Assembly (NCBI RefSeq): GCF_015547515.1
Contig: NZ_JADMVE010000001.1
Location: 930,406 to 994,405, forward strand
DNA: 64,000 bases
From: Eubacterium sp. 1001713B170207_170306_E7
Lineage (GTDB): Bacteria; Bacillota; Clostridia; Eubacteriales; Eubacteriaceae
Direction: 5' to 3'
The notes under the pieces are model-generated. The model saw nothing but the letters and a program-made list of their open reading frames with translations, did not search any database and was not told the origin of the DNA. How positions within the stretch are numbered: the stretch's first letter is position 1; the number at the start of each line of letters is the position of its first letter. Shown here piece after piece: positions 45,800 to 53,930 of this stretch. The position numbers were made by a program, and so were the translations under genes.

Positions 45800-45828
45800 A
45801 TTATATCGGAGGTCTTAAAGGGTGTCAA
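45800..45828 (-). promoter_or_regulatory. Consensus promoter of the riboswitch-ATPase transcript
   Basis: TTGACA, 17 nt, TATAAT, perfect vegetative consensus; the -35 overlaps the bioD stop codon. Confidence 0.8.
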
Positions 45829-46517
45829 GTAAATTTGTGAGTAAAATCTTTTCCTAAAATCTTTTTAATGGACGAGGCGTCCATATCTCCATGATCATTA
45901 CAGACCAGGACCCTTCGCCCCGTCACGGCTTCAAGAACCTTTTTATTATCCTGATGGATGACAGAGGATGCATCAAACCGGTTCAATACAATACAACGCG
46001 TTTCTATTTTCAGGTTCCTGGCATATTCAAACGTCAGCAGTGTGCTGTTGATGGTTCCCAGCCCCGCATCTGCGACGATCACAATGTCCAGCGCGAGTGT
46101 CTTTATCACATCGGTCAGCATCAGGGGGGACTCCCCTAAATTTAGTGGGCAGATAATGCCTCCGCTGCCTTCCATCACGACATAGTCATAAATCGAGGCA
46201 GCTTTGCCAAAATCCCGCAGAATCGGCGGCAGCGTAATGCTTTTATCCTCCAGCTGCGCGGCCAGATGCGGCGACGCAGGATAATCGAGAATTGTGGTTA
46301 CTGCCTGATTGGAATCTCCTTTAAGCCCGGCAAAACGGTAAACACAGGCGGCATCGCCCGCTATTCGTTTTCCCCCTTCAAGCACCGCGCCACTGAGTGC
46401 GGCCTTGTAGTATCCCGCATTTATGCCCTTGCTTCTGAGGGCCTTGATGAGTCTGGCAGTAATATAGGTTTTTCCCACATCGGTGCCTGTAGCGGTAACA
46501 AAAATTCCACTAGACAT
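45825..46517 (-). CDS. bioD: Dethiobiotin synthase
   Basis: 230 residues. ATP-dependent closure of the ureido ring of dethiobiotin from diaminopelargonic acid. P-loop [20 protein letters not shown] at the N-terminus, catalytic Lys in YYKAAL and [12 protein letters not shown]. Note KAALSG in place of the usual KPVQSG, a small substitution seen in some Firmicutes. Overlaps bioB by 8 bp; last gene of bioY-bioB-bioD. Confidence 0.92.
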   Translation of the reverse strand: MSSGIFVTATGTDVGKTYITARLIKALRSKGINAGYYKAALSGAVLEGGKRIAGDAACVYRFAGLKGDSNQAVTTILDYPASPHLAAQLEDKSITLPPILRDFGKAASIYDYVVMEGSGGIICPLNLGESPLMLTDVIKTLALDIVIVADAGLGTINSTLLTFEYARNLKIETRCIVLNRFDASSVIHQDNKKVLEAVTGRRVLVCNDHGDMDASSIKKILGKDFTHKFT

Positions 46518-47478
46518 TAGCCTTCACCTCAAATCCAAGAGCTTTGATCATCGCAATGTCTTCGTCGGTGGCAATTCCTGCGGTGGTGAGCATATCCCCC
46601 GAAATCGCCGCATTGATGCCGCCTTTCATCAGACGCTCTCCTTTGTCTGGAAACAAAGCCCGCCCTCCTGCCAGGCGCAGCTGGGCCTCTGGCAGAATAA
46701 AGCGGAAAGCGGCCGCTGTGCGCAGCACCTCATCATAGGTAAGCGGTATGTTGTTCTCCAGAGGGGTTCCGGAGATAGGATTTAAGACATTTAGCGGCAC
46801 CGAGCCTACTCCAAGCTGCTTTAGGGTAAAAACCATGTCGATACGGTCCTCCATGGATTCGCCGAGGCCGATAATGCCACCGCTGCAGACCTCCAGGCCT
46901 GCCCGTAGGGCGTTTTGAATAACCTCTGTTTTTTCTGAATAGGTGTGTGTTGTGCAGATTTTTGAAAAAAATTTCTCTGAGGTCTCCAGGTTATTATGAT
47001 AGCGCGTTACTCCAGACTTTCTGAGCTCTCGCAGCGCTTCATAGCTCAAAAGCCCGTGGGACGCGCAAAGCCCCATCGGGATTGTTTCTGCCAGCCTTCT
47101 GTAGATGCGGCAAACAGCGTCCACCTCCCCATCCTCAAGGCGTTTTCCTGATGTCACAATGGAAAACCGGTGGACGCCCTGGCTGTAATTAGAGATGGCA
47201 CTCGCTACCACAGCTTCCTCCGGCAGCAGCGGATATTCCTCCACATAGGTATTATAGTGGGCGGATTGGGCACAGTAAGCGCAGTTTTCACTGCACCTTC
47301 CACTTTTCCCATTGATAATGGTGCACAGATTAAAGTCTTTGCCACAGAAATATTCCCGGATGTCTGCGGCGCACGCAGTCAGTGTTTCAATATCCAGAGC
47401 CTGCACCAGCTCCAGCACTTCTTCTTTGCCGGCCTCATGGCCCGATTTTATTTTTTCAGCGAACGCTTTTATCTTCAT
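46510..47478 (-). CDS. bioB: Biotin synthase
   Basis: 322 residues from the ATG at 47478 with GAGGGGG upstream; the open frame continues another 19 codons without a site. Radical SAM enzyme that inserts sulfur into dethiobiotin: cluster motif [14 protein letters not shown], then the [2Fe-2S] ligand region with CICT-like cysteines ([17 protein letters not shown]). ATGA overlap with bioY. Confidence 0.94.
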   Translation of the reverse strand: MKIKAFAEKIKSGHEAGKEEVLELVQALDIETLTACAADIREYFCGKDFNLCTIINGKSGRCSENCAYCAQSAHYNTYVEEYPLLPEEAVVASAISNYSQGVHRFSIVTSGKRLEDGEVDAVCRIYRRLAETIPMGLCASHGLLSYEALRELRKSGVTRYHNNLETSEKFFSKICTTHTYSEKTEVIQNALRAGLEVCSGGIIGLGESMEDRIDMVFTLKQLGVGSVPLNVLNPISGTPLENNIPLTYDEVLRTAAAFRFILPEAQLRLAGGRALFPDKGERLMKGGINAAISGDMLTTAGIATDEDIAMIKALGFEVKANV

Positions 47479-48035
47479 CGTAACCCCCTCAATAATGGTT
47501 TTACCCTGTGCGCCAGTCCTGCGCCTACAAAACAAAGCAGCATATCCCCCGGAAGATCGAGCGGGAAGCAGGATAAAAGTACAAGGCTCCAGGGCGTTGG
47601 TTCAGCCATATAAAAGTTGAGAATCATATATTTGTAGGTAAGGCCGATGATATAGGTGACCAGGAGCCCTCCGAAGGCGGCCAGCAGATAGCGCCAATAG
47701 CCCTGGCTCTTTCCCTGCTTCAGGATAAAACCTGCTGCCCATGCCGCAAGGATAAATCCTAGAAGATAGCCAAAGCTCGGCCTGAAAATATATTGAATCC
47801 CCCCGCCTGCCGCAAATACCGGAAAACCCACAAGCCCAACCAACACGTAAACCCCAACTGATAACGCGCCGCGAGCAGGGCCCAGAAGCATACCTGCCAG
47901 CAGCACAAAAAGAAACTGAAGGGTGAAATAATCCATATATGGTACCGGGACCTGTATAAAAGCGCCAATAGCCACCAACGCGGCCAGCAGTGCACACTGG
48001 ACCATGGACCGCGTTTTTGTCATCGTTGTTTCCAT
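47475..48035 (-). CDS. bioY: Biotin transporter BioY
   Basis: 186 residues, six helices: the S component of the biotin ECF transporter. Recognised by [52 protein letters not shown] and the C-terminal [22 protein letters not shown] precedes the ATG at 48035. First gene of bioYBD, behind a BirA-like operator; biotin import and the last two steps of synthesis would be repressed together. Confidence 0.94.
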   Translation of the reverse strand: METTMTKTRSMVQCALLAALVAIGAFIQVPVPYMDYFTLQFLFVLLAGMLLGPARGALSVGVYVLVGLVGFPVFAAGGGIQYIFRPSFGYLLGFILAAWAAGFILKQGKSQGYWRYLLAAFGGLLVTYIIGLTYKYMILNFYMAEPTPWSLVLLSCFPLDLPGDMLLCFVGAGLAHRVKPLLRGLR

Positions 48036-48063
48036 CTTTTTCTCCTAAACTTTAATATCAAAA

Positions 48064-48092
48064 AGTATAAAAGAAAAAGCCTCTATTGTCAA
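48064..48092 (-). promoter_or_regulatory. Promoter of bioYBD
   Basis: TTGACA, 17 nt, TATACT on the minus strand. The -35 lies inside the proximal arm of the BirA-like dyad. Confidence 0.75.
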
Positions 48093-48121
48093 CCTTAATT
48101 TAAAAACAGTTGACAATAGAG
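48081..48121. promoter_or_regulatory. BirA-like biotin operator
   Basis: Inverted repeat with 13-bp perfect arms (CTCTATTGTCAAC / GTTGACAATAGAG) and a 15-nt spacer. It resembles the BirA consensus TTGTNAAC-N14-16-GTTNACAA and overlaps the bioY -35. On the minus strand a T-rich stretch follows, so the hairpin may also terminate the flavin reductase transcript 8 bp away. Confidence 0.8.
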
Positions 48122-48128
48122 ACTTTGA

Positions 48129-48722
48129 TTATTTCTTTGCTTTCTTTTTACCGTTTTTTTTCTTTTTTTTGCGAACTGTGTAGCCAAAACTACCCAGCTT
48201 TTTACCGAGTTCAAAATACTCTCCGTGTGCATAGCTGATCAGCTGTGCCTTGTCCAGATGCAGCTTTCCCCTTTCATCCAGATACTGTTCATCGACGTTG
48301 ACTGCCAGAATATTAGCCAGAAACATATCATGAGAGCCTAAGGGAACACACTCTGTCACCTGGCATTCCAGACTCACCGGGCTTTCTCCGATCATGGGAC
48401 AGCCTACATGCGCTGCGGCCTCCTTTGTCAGCGCCATTCTCTCAAACTTGTCCAAATCACGTCCTGAGCGCACACCACAGAAATCAGTGGCTCTCACCAG
48501 TGGTGTGGTCGTCAGATTGATGACAAACTCTCCGGTTTCTTTTATGATTTCATAGGAATGGCGCTCCGGCCTTATGGAAATATAGGTTTTTGGTGGATTA
48601 GAATTGATAATCCCTGTCCAGGCAATGGTCAAAATATTGGCGTTCTCCATAGTACCGCAGGATACCATCACCGCAGGTACCGGCGCCAGCAGGGTTCCCC
48701 CCTGCCATTGTGCTTTACTCAT
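48129..48722 (-). CDS. Flavin reductase-like FMN-binding protein
   Basis: 197 residues of the flavin_reduct split-barrel family: LLAPVPAVMVSCGTMENANILTIAWTGIINSNPPKTYISIRPERHSYEII and FVINLTTTPLVRATDFCGVRSGRDLDKF. Such proteins supply reduced flavin or act as small flavoprotein oxidoreductases. The last 15 residues are an unusual lysine tail (KKKKKNGKKKAKK), possibly for nucleic acid or membrane contact. Transcribed alone; the BirA dyad downstream may act as its terminator. Confidence 0.85.
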   Translation of the reverse strand: MSKAQWQGGTLLAPVPAVMVSCGTMENANILTIAWTGIINSNPPKTYISIRPERHSYEIIKETGEFVINLTTTPLVRATDFCGVRSGRDLDKFERMALTKEAAAHVGCPMIGESPVSLECQVTECVPLGSHDMFLANILAVNVDEQYLDERGKLHLDKAQLISYAHGEYFELGKKLGSFGYTVRKKKKKNGKKKAKK

Positions 48723-48809
48723 CTTAAAAATGTCCTTTCACTTCGTTGTGGCTTAAGTATAACCATCCGGTCACGGAAATGTCAATCCGAATACTTGAAA
48801 ATACTAAAA

Positions 48810-50888
48810 TTAATGGGCCAGTGTCTCAAAGGCAGCTTTTACCTTCGGTACAACATAATGGCTTCCTCCGCGGTCCTTAACATCCTCCACCATGCTGACA
48901 ACCATGAGCTGCTGCGCACTCGAAGCATCGGCGGTAAAGGCGTTAAACCAGCCGAGCTCTGTGCCGGTAGTATCCTCCTGCGACGCCTTAATCTCAGCTG
49001 TCCCGGTTTTACCAGCAATGCTCATGCCTTCTATCTGAGCCTCATGGCCTGTACCCGCAGGATTTTCCACAACCTGTATCAGATCATTTCGGATGGTATT
49101 GCTCACATCTCTGGAGATAATTTCCTGTTTCCAGTATTCTGCCTGCGCGTTGTCCTTATATTCAATATAGGGCCTGACCATACTGCCGTCATTGACAAAA
49201 GCTGAATAGACCATGGCCATATGAAGCGGGTTCACGAGTACCTGGCCCTGTCCAAAACCACTGGCGGCCAGCTGAGATTCACTGTCAAAACTGCCACTGT
49301 CCGAAATCTGGGAAGCAGTCATACCCAGTTCAAAAGGCAGCGCCTCACCAAAGCCCATTTTTTTGAGCGTCTCAGCAAAACGGTCTCCGCCGATTTTCAG
49401 AGCAGCTTTGGCAAAATAAATATTATCCGAATAAATCAGAGCGTTCTCCAAATTTGCGGGACCGCTGTATTCCTCCAGCGTCGTGATGTTAAAATCACCC
49501 CAGCTGCTGTCCTTCTGCCAGACTAGTCCACTGTCACCAAAATCCTCGTCCGCTGTAAAAGCACTGGTCTGCAGGCCAGCCGCCCCGGTCACTGGCTTAA
49601 AGGACGAGCCAGGCGCGTAAGCGGCTTCAAAACGGTTGAGCAGAGGATTGGCCGGGTCGGCGTTCATACTCTGCCACTGTTCATCGCTGAGGCCGAGGAT
49701 AAAGGCATTGGCATCGTAGCTCGGTGTACTGACAAGGGCCAGCACCTCTCCCGTTCTGGGATTAATGGCCACCGACGCGCTCTTATCTGCGGCAAACTGG
49801 TCATAAAGAATGCCCTGCAGGTTCGCATCAATGGTGGTTTTTATGTTTTCGCCGCTGACTGCCTCCTTTTCCAGAAGGGTAATATTTTTGACTTCGTCGT
49901 TATTTTCAGTGTAACTAATGGCAATGGTCACGCCCTCCTGACCTCTGAGTCGCTTATCATACAGCCTTTCCAGCCCGCTCTTACCGATAAGGCTGGCCTC
50001 AGTATATCCCTGGTCTTTTTTCTCCTCCAGCTCCTCAGCGCTGATCCCCTGGATGTAGCCCGTGAGTTGTGATGTCTTCTCGCCGTAGGGATAGACTCGT
50101 ACAGTCTTGTCGTTGATCATGACCCCCGGTATCTGCAGCAGTGTGTTTTCGAGCTCCGCATTGCCTGCTGCCACAGTCTTTATGGGGACAAAGGTCTCAT
50201 CGGTTACCCATGCCACGGACAGAGCAGTCTGGATATCTTCTAACGTCGTTCTGAGCAGTTCCGCGAGCTTTGCCAGATCTGCATCTTTTGTTTCCGTATT
50301 CACTTTACCCGGAACCAGTCCTACAGAAGATGCCACACCAGTTGAGGCCAGAAGATTGCCGTTTCGATCCTCAATGTTTCCACGGTCTGCGGCTTCGCTG
50401 CTTACGCTCACCTTATCCCCATCCTTCAGTGCAGGCAGGATAACTGAAGAATCCCATACAACCTGATATGGCTTAAACACTCCGGTCTTTTTAAAGCTTA
50501 CTGAGTTCAAATCCCTGAGCTCTCCTGCTACTGTGTCCATTGAAGAATCGTAAGTGATCCTCGTATAATCCGCATCTATTTTTTCAGCGCTGTGTATTTT
50601 GATCACTGTGAGATTTTGTGCTTCAATGCCCTCATAAATGTTTTTATTCCGTTCGATAAAGGCTTCCTTAGTGTAGTTGCTCTGGCTTTCATCACTGATC
50701 ATGCTGTACATTTTATCGTAATCCCGTTGATTGACCAACTCGATATATTCCTCCAGCGCCCTTTCAGGAGTATTGGCCATATTAAAAACAAGAATTGCCG
50801 CAATACATAATATCAGCACCGCTACAATCAGCCCAAGCAGCATCCGCAGCTTCTTTTTGTCCATTGCTTTTCCATGTTCTTCATTCAT
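48810..50888 (-). CDS. Class B penicillin-binding protein with MecA-type N-terminal domain
   Basis: 692 residues from the ATG at 50888. One N-terminal helix (residues 15-37), an NTF2-like MecA_N domain (NTPERALEEYIELVNQRDYDKMYSMIS, to about 150), a PBP dimerisation domain (about 160-335) and a transpeptidase with S428-SF-K431, S487-D-N489 and K627-T-G. It cross-links peptidoglycan on the outer face of the membrane. The layout equals staphylococcal PBP2a, but such proteins are native in many Clostridia, so beta-lactam resistance is not implied. Confidence 0.92.
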   Translation of the reverse strand: MNEEHGKAMDKKKLRMLLGLIVAVLILCIAAILVFNMANTPERALEEYIELVNQRDYDKMYSMISDESQSNYTKEAFIERNKNIYEGIEAQNLTVIKIHSAEKIDADYTRITYDSSMDTVAGELRDLNSVSFKKTGVFKPYQVVWDSSVILPALKDGDKVSVSSEAADRGNIEDRNGNLLASTGVASSVGLVPGKVNTETKDADLAKLAELLRTTLEDIQTALSVAWVTDETFVPIKTVAAGNAELENTLLQIPGVMINDKTVRVYPYGEKTSQLTGYIQGISAEELEEKKDQGYTEASLIGKSGLERLYDKRLRGQEGVTIAISYTENNDEVKNITLLEKEAVSGENIKTTIDANLQGILYDQFAADKSASVAINPRTGEVLALVSTPSYDANAFILGLSDEQWQSMNADPANPLLNRFEAAYAPGSSFKPVTGAAGLQTSAFTADEDFGDSGLVWQKDSSWGDFNITTLEEYSGPANLENALIYSDNIYFAKAALKIGGDRFAETLKKMGFGEALPFELGMTASQISDSGSFDSESQLAASGFGQGQVLVNPLHMAMVYSAFVNDGSMVRPYIEYKDNAQAEYWKQEIISRDVSNTIRNDLIQVVENPAGTGHEAQIEGMSIAGKTGTAEIKASQEDTTGTELGWFNAFTADASSAQQLMVVSMVEDVKDRGGSHYVVPKVKAAFETLAH

Positions 50889-51058
50889 TATTTTTTCCCT
50901 TTCTTGAAAAACACAATACATATGTTTCCATATGAAGCCGATTACTTCTTCCTAAAATGATTATATCATATTTTATGATTAAGTTTAAGAATTTTCGGTA
51001 TAATAATAAGCATAACGCTTTTATGGCGTTAGAAAACCACCCAAAGGAGTTCAAAACA

Positions 51059-51331
51059 ATGAAGTATCAACTGGAAGAAAACCGCATCCTGGCAACGGAC
51101 GAGCACGGAGCCGAATTGGGTGAATTAAATTTTACTCAAAATGGTGATGAATGGATCATCACACATGTAGGCGTATCGGTAGCCGCACGCAGAAAAGGAC
51201 TCGGTGGCGCGCTTGTGGAAAAGGCTGTCCAGTACGCTAAGGACAGACATAAAAAAATAACCCCGCTTTGCTCCTTCGCTGTGTCGGAGTTCGCAAATAA
51301 TCCATCCTATAAAAATGTCCTAGCCGAATAG
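51059..51331 (+). CDS. Small GNAT N-acetyltransferase (NATD1/YjdJ type)
   Basis: 90 residues from the ATG at 51059 with AAAGGAG 8 nt upstream; earlier in-frame codons have no site. It carries the acetyl-CoA loop VAARRKGLGGALVEKAVQYAKDR and the C-terminal ITPLCSFAVSEFANNPSYKNVL typical of the minimal GNAT-like YjdJ/NATD1 family. Substrate unknown. Ends in a GC-rich terminator. Confidence 0.88.
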   Translation: MKYQLEENRILATDEHGAELGELNFTQNGDEWIITHVGVSVAARRKGLGGALVEKAVQYAKDRHKKITPLCSFAVSEFANNPSYKNVLAE

Positions 51332-51343
51332 TAGCTAAAAAGC

Positions 51344-51371
51344 CCGCCGCTGTAAAAACTGACAGCGGCGG
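51344..51371. terminator. Bidirectional terminator
   Basis: Ten-bp stem CCGCCGCTGT / ACAGCGGCGG with an 8-nt loop, followed by CTTTTAT on plus and TTTTTAG on minus. Confidence 0.85.
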
Positions 51372-51386
51372 ACTTTTATAAGAACG

Positions 51387-51929
51387 TCATGGTTTTAATG
51401 CTTTGTGATAGACGGTTTTCATCAGAACACTTTTACAATGCTCAAACTGTTCTTCATCGATGGGGTCAGGATAAGTCATGACATAGAGCGGCAGCTCAGG
51501 CATGCCTGGTCTCAAAGGTGGCTGATAGTACTCATACTGATTAAGATGAAAGCCCAGATTTTTATAAAACTTGATCCGGCGCTTGGCGTCCTCCTCATTG
51601 GGATGTTCCACCTCCAAAAAGATCATCCGGTCGTTTTCTTTAAAATATTCCTTAAAAATCCGGCTCCCAATGCCGCCCCCCCTTGCTTTTTCAGACACGG
51701 CAGCATGTTCGATAAAATCAAAATCGTCAAAAACCCAGACCCCCAGCAGCGCGATAGTTCTGCCCATATCAGTCCTTTTAATTAAAAGCTTGTAATTCGG
51801 CTGCTCAAGCAATGTTTTTTGCCCCTCATAGGAGCGTTTTTCGGTATCTGGAAAGGAAGCGTCCAATATCTCAAAGGCCTCATCAAAGGACGTCTCATCG
51901 GCTGTTTCAAAAAAACTTTCTTCGGTCAT
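51387..51929 (-). CDS. GNAT family N-acetyltransferase
   Basis: 180 residues from the ATG at 51929, 6 nt after AAGGGG (another ATG directly before is possible). Acetyl-CoA binding segment AAVSEKARGGGIGSRIFKEYFKEN and a C-terminal NLGFHLNQYEYYQPPLRP. Single-gene unit convergent with the small GNAT gene across a shared terminator. Substrate unknown. Confidence 0.83.
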   Translation of the reverse strand: MTEESFFETADETSFDEAFEILDASFPDTEKRSYEGQKTLLEQPNYKLLIKRTDMGRTIALLGVWVFDDFDFIEHAAVSEKARGGGIGSRIFKEYFKENDRMIFLEVEHPNEEDAKRRIKFYKNLGFHLNQYEYYQPPLRPGMPELPLYVMTYPDPIDEEQFEHCKSVLMKTVYHKALKP

Positions 51930-52081
51930 CATTTTCCCCTTATGCATTTTCAAAATTTAACATTCCTTACAGTATAACGAGGGATTATTAAAAACCCCTT
52001 AAGTCCAGGCGGATATATGGCATTCAAATTTCTACGTGTCTATGATATAATTGGTTCAAACCTAAGGAAAGGAAGTTATTC

Positions 52082-52543
52082 ATGCTAAAGCGTTTAGTTA
52101 AAGCACTTTTGCCGCTTTTGATGCTCGCACTCCTGATAACTGGCTGCAGCAGCACATCGCCGACAGGCGCAGGCACTACAAACGGCGGTGCTGCCCAAAT
52201 TACAGAAGACGGCACCTATACTACCAAGGAGGATGTTTCCCTTTATCTCCATACCTACCAAAAGCTCCCCTCTAACTTCATCACCAAAAAAGAAGCCCAA
52301 AAGCTGGGCTGGGATAACAAGAAAGGGAATCTGGACAAGATCGCCAAAGGTAAAAGCATTGGCGGCGATCGCTTTGGAAATTATGATAAAAAGCTGCCCG
52401 AGGCCAAAGGCCGTACCTGGAAGGAATGCGACATCAATTATGAAGGCGGCTACCGTGGCGCCGAGCGGATTATCTACTCAAGCGACGGGCTGATCTACTA
52501 TACCGATGACCATTACAACAGCTTTGAAGAAATCACATTTTAA
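52082..52543 (+). CDS. Secreted barnase-type ribonuclease (predicted lipoprotein)
   Basis: 153 residues. The signal peptide ends in a lipobox (LITGC, Cys22), so the enzyme is predicted to be anchored on the outer membrane face, unlike free Bacillus barnase. The RNase domain aligns clearly by motif: FITKKEAQKLGW, GKSIGGDRFGN, GRTWKECDINYEGGYRGAERIIYSSDGLIY and DHYNSF. Catalytic residues by analogy are Lys69, Glu115, Arg125, Arg129 and His144. AAGGAAAG precedes the ATG. The inhibitor gene follows 13 bp later. Confidence 0.92.
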   Translation: MLKRLVKALLPLLMLALLITGCSSTSPTGAGTTNGGAAQITEDGTYTTKEDVSLYLHTYQKLPSNFITKKEAQKLGWDNKKGNLDKIAKGKSIGGDRFGNYDKKLPEAKGRTWKECDINYEGGYRGAERIIYSSDGLIYYTDDHYNSFEEITF

Positions 52544-52556
52544 AGGAGTGAAAAAG

Positions 52557-52826
52557 GTGCGAACAATTACCCTTGATGGCCGGCGGATGGATACTATCCA
52601 GAACGCTCACGCCTATATTGAAAAAAAGCTTGAAATCCACGATTATTACGGAAAAAACCTTGATGCCCTCTGGGATATCCTCACAGGTATTGGTACTGGC
52701 ACCAGGCTTGAAGTAATCCATTTTGAAGCTGCCGAAACTCACCTGGGCTATTACGCCAAAAAGCTACGGCAGGTTTTTATTGACGCCGCTGTGGAAAATA
52801 CTTTTCTGCAGGTTCAATTCTCGTAA
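52557..52826 (+). CDS. Barstar-type ribonuclease inhibitor
   Basis: 89 residues from a GTG at 52557 with AAAGGAG 9 nt upstream, exactly barstar length. The barnase-binding helix is kept: YYGKNLDALWDILTG, with Asp36 and Asp40 matching barstar Asp35 and Asp39. It stays in the cytoplasm and protects the producer against RNase that fails to leave the cell. Directly downstream of the RNase gene, which is the classic order. Confidence 0.92.
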   Translation: MRTITLDGRRMDTIQNAHAYIEKKLEIHDYYGKNLDALWDILTGIGTGTRLEVIHFEAAETHLGYYAKKLRQVFIDAAVENTFLQVQFS

Positions 52827-52843
52827 GGAAAGGCGGCAAAATA

Positions 52844-53257
52844 ATGAACTGGAACGACAACGTAGAGCTCTTTATCCCCTCCGACAGCGCCTCAGCCATC
52901 GTCAACATTGACGGAAGCATCGAAGTACCAGAGCCACAGGCCAGCACAGCAGAAACCATGCCTAAAAAAATCCGGAATGGCCGCGAATATATCCTGGTTA
53001 CATTGCGTGACCACAGCATGTTTGACCGCTATTATAAGGACGACATTCTTAATATCGGTCTTCAGGACACCTGTGAAAACGGTCAGGACGCTCTGGTGCT
53101 TCTTGAAAACGGAAACGTGCGGCTGCGACGGGTCTATTACGAAGAGGATACTCTTATTTTAAAGCCCCTCAATACAGAGTTTTACGAAGTGGAAAGCTGT
53201 CCTAAAACATCTGTGCAGATTTTGGGTGTAGTGGAGGGCGCTGTCCGTATCAATTAA
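52844..53257 (+). CDS. S24/LexA-type peptidase-fold protein lacking the catalytic lysine
   Basis: 137 residues with the C-terminal S24 pattern: RDHSMFDRYYKDDILNIG (Ser58 at the nucleophile position), DALVLLENGNVRLRRVYY and LILKPLNTEFY. The position of the general-base lysine holds arginine (RLRRV, about residues 93-96), and there is no N-terminal HTH or membrane helix. It is probably not an active self-cleaving repressor or signal peptidase. It lies 17 bp after barstar with AAAGGCGG before the ATG, so it shares that transcript. Role unknown; structural or sensory use of the fold is a guess. Confidence 0.72.
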   Translation: MNWNDNVELFIPSDSASAIVNIDGSIEVPEPQASTAETMPKKIRNGREYILVTLRDHSMFDRYYKDDILNIGLQDTCENGQDALVLLENGNVRLRRVYYEEDTLILKPLNTEFYEVESCPKTSVQILGVVEGAVRIN

Positions 53258-53279
53258 AAAAGGCCGTTCCAAACGGCCT
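53255..53279 (-). terminator. Terminator of the minus-strand small gene
   Basis: Stem AGGCCGTT / AACGGCCT, 3-nt loop, T6 on the minus strand. Confidence 0.75.
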
Positions 53280-53281
53280 GC

Positions 53282-53312
53282 AAGAGATGCCTCAGCCGGT
53301 GCATCTCTTTTT
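53282..53312 (+). terminator. Terminator of the barnase-barstar operon
   Basis: Stem AAGAGATGC / GCATCTCTT with a 10-nt loop and T5 on plus. It lies within the 3' end of the convergent gene. Confidence 0.7.
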
Positions 53313-53591
53313 AATTTCCTTAATCCTTGCCATGGGCAACTCTGTAATGTTATTGACTTCCAGCTCGTTATGTGAATTTTCAAACAGATAACGGGCAATG
53401 CAGACCTTGTCCTCCTCAGATGCGCTCTGAATAAGCTCTATGACCGGTGTCGTCGTAAAAGCAGCGTACGAGGGATAGGGAATAACTTCACCGGCTCTTA
53501 TAATCTCCATCATTTCTCCGAAGTAACGCTCAGGATCAATACAGGCCTTCTTCATGGGCCTGTCAACACATTCATAATCTTTTTTGTCCAT
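53292..53591 (-). CDS. Hypothetical protein, 99 residues
   Basis: From the ATG at 53591 with GGAGGAAGG upstream and a good promoter 33 bp earlier. Soluble, helical, with CVDRPMKKACIDPERYFGEMMEIIRAGEVIPYP at the start and a basic C-terminus (RIKEIKKRC). I do not recognise a family. Convergent with the barnase operon. Confidence 0.65.
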   Translation of the reverse strand: MDKKDYECVDRPMKKACIDPERYFGEMMEIIRAGEVIPYPSYAAFTTTPVIELIQSASEEDKVCIARYLFENSHNELEVNNITELPMARIKEIKKRCTG

Positions 53592-53623
53592 TACCCTTCC
53601 TCCACACTTCATAATGATTATAA

Positions 53624-53652
53624 ATTATAACACAAATCGCATCTCATAGCAA
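53624..53652 (-). promoter_or_regulatory. Promoter of the 99-residue hypothetical gene
   Basis: TTGCTA, 17 nt, TATAAT on the minus strand. Confidence 0.55.
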
Positions 53653-53930
53653 GATCTCTGCGTACACATATCCCCTGCTTTAATCAAACAATATCTTTAT
53701 GCTCAGGACCTGAACCATCTTCTGCTCCAAACCTCCGACACTCCTTTTTTCCGTATATCTGCAGACTTTGATCCGCCTATGGGCACTCTTTCATTTTTTT
53801 ACTTTTTTCCTAAAGCTTAATAAATACTTAGGCATCCATTAGGCGTGTCCTTTATGGGTAAATCTATTTCGTATACAGAGTATTCTTTATGGAATACAAA
53901 TGATTTTAAACAATGAAAGCAGGTGTTTTT
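53653..53930. other. Intergenic stretch with no gene seen
   Basis: AT-rich divergent region between the hypothetical gene and pirin. I see only a GGGTAA element at 53856-53861 (possible sigma-B-like -10 for pirin, with a weak -35). Short frames here are below 15 codons and lack convincing sites. Confidence 0.5.

Noticed and set aside
48810-50888. Acquired beta-lactam resistance gene (mecA-like)
   Set aside because: The MecA_N-transpeptidase layout is common in native clostridial PBPs, and no mobile element or mec-type regulator is adjacent.
53653-53855. Short peptides of up to 12 codons in the gap before pirin
   Set aside because: Starts are not paired with convincing ribosome binding sites and the frames are too short to judge.
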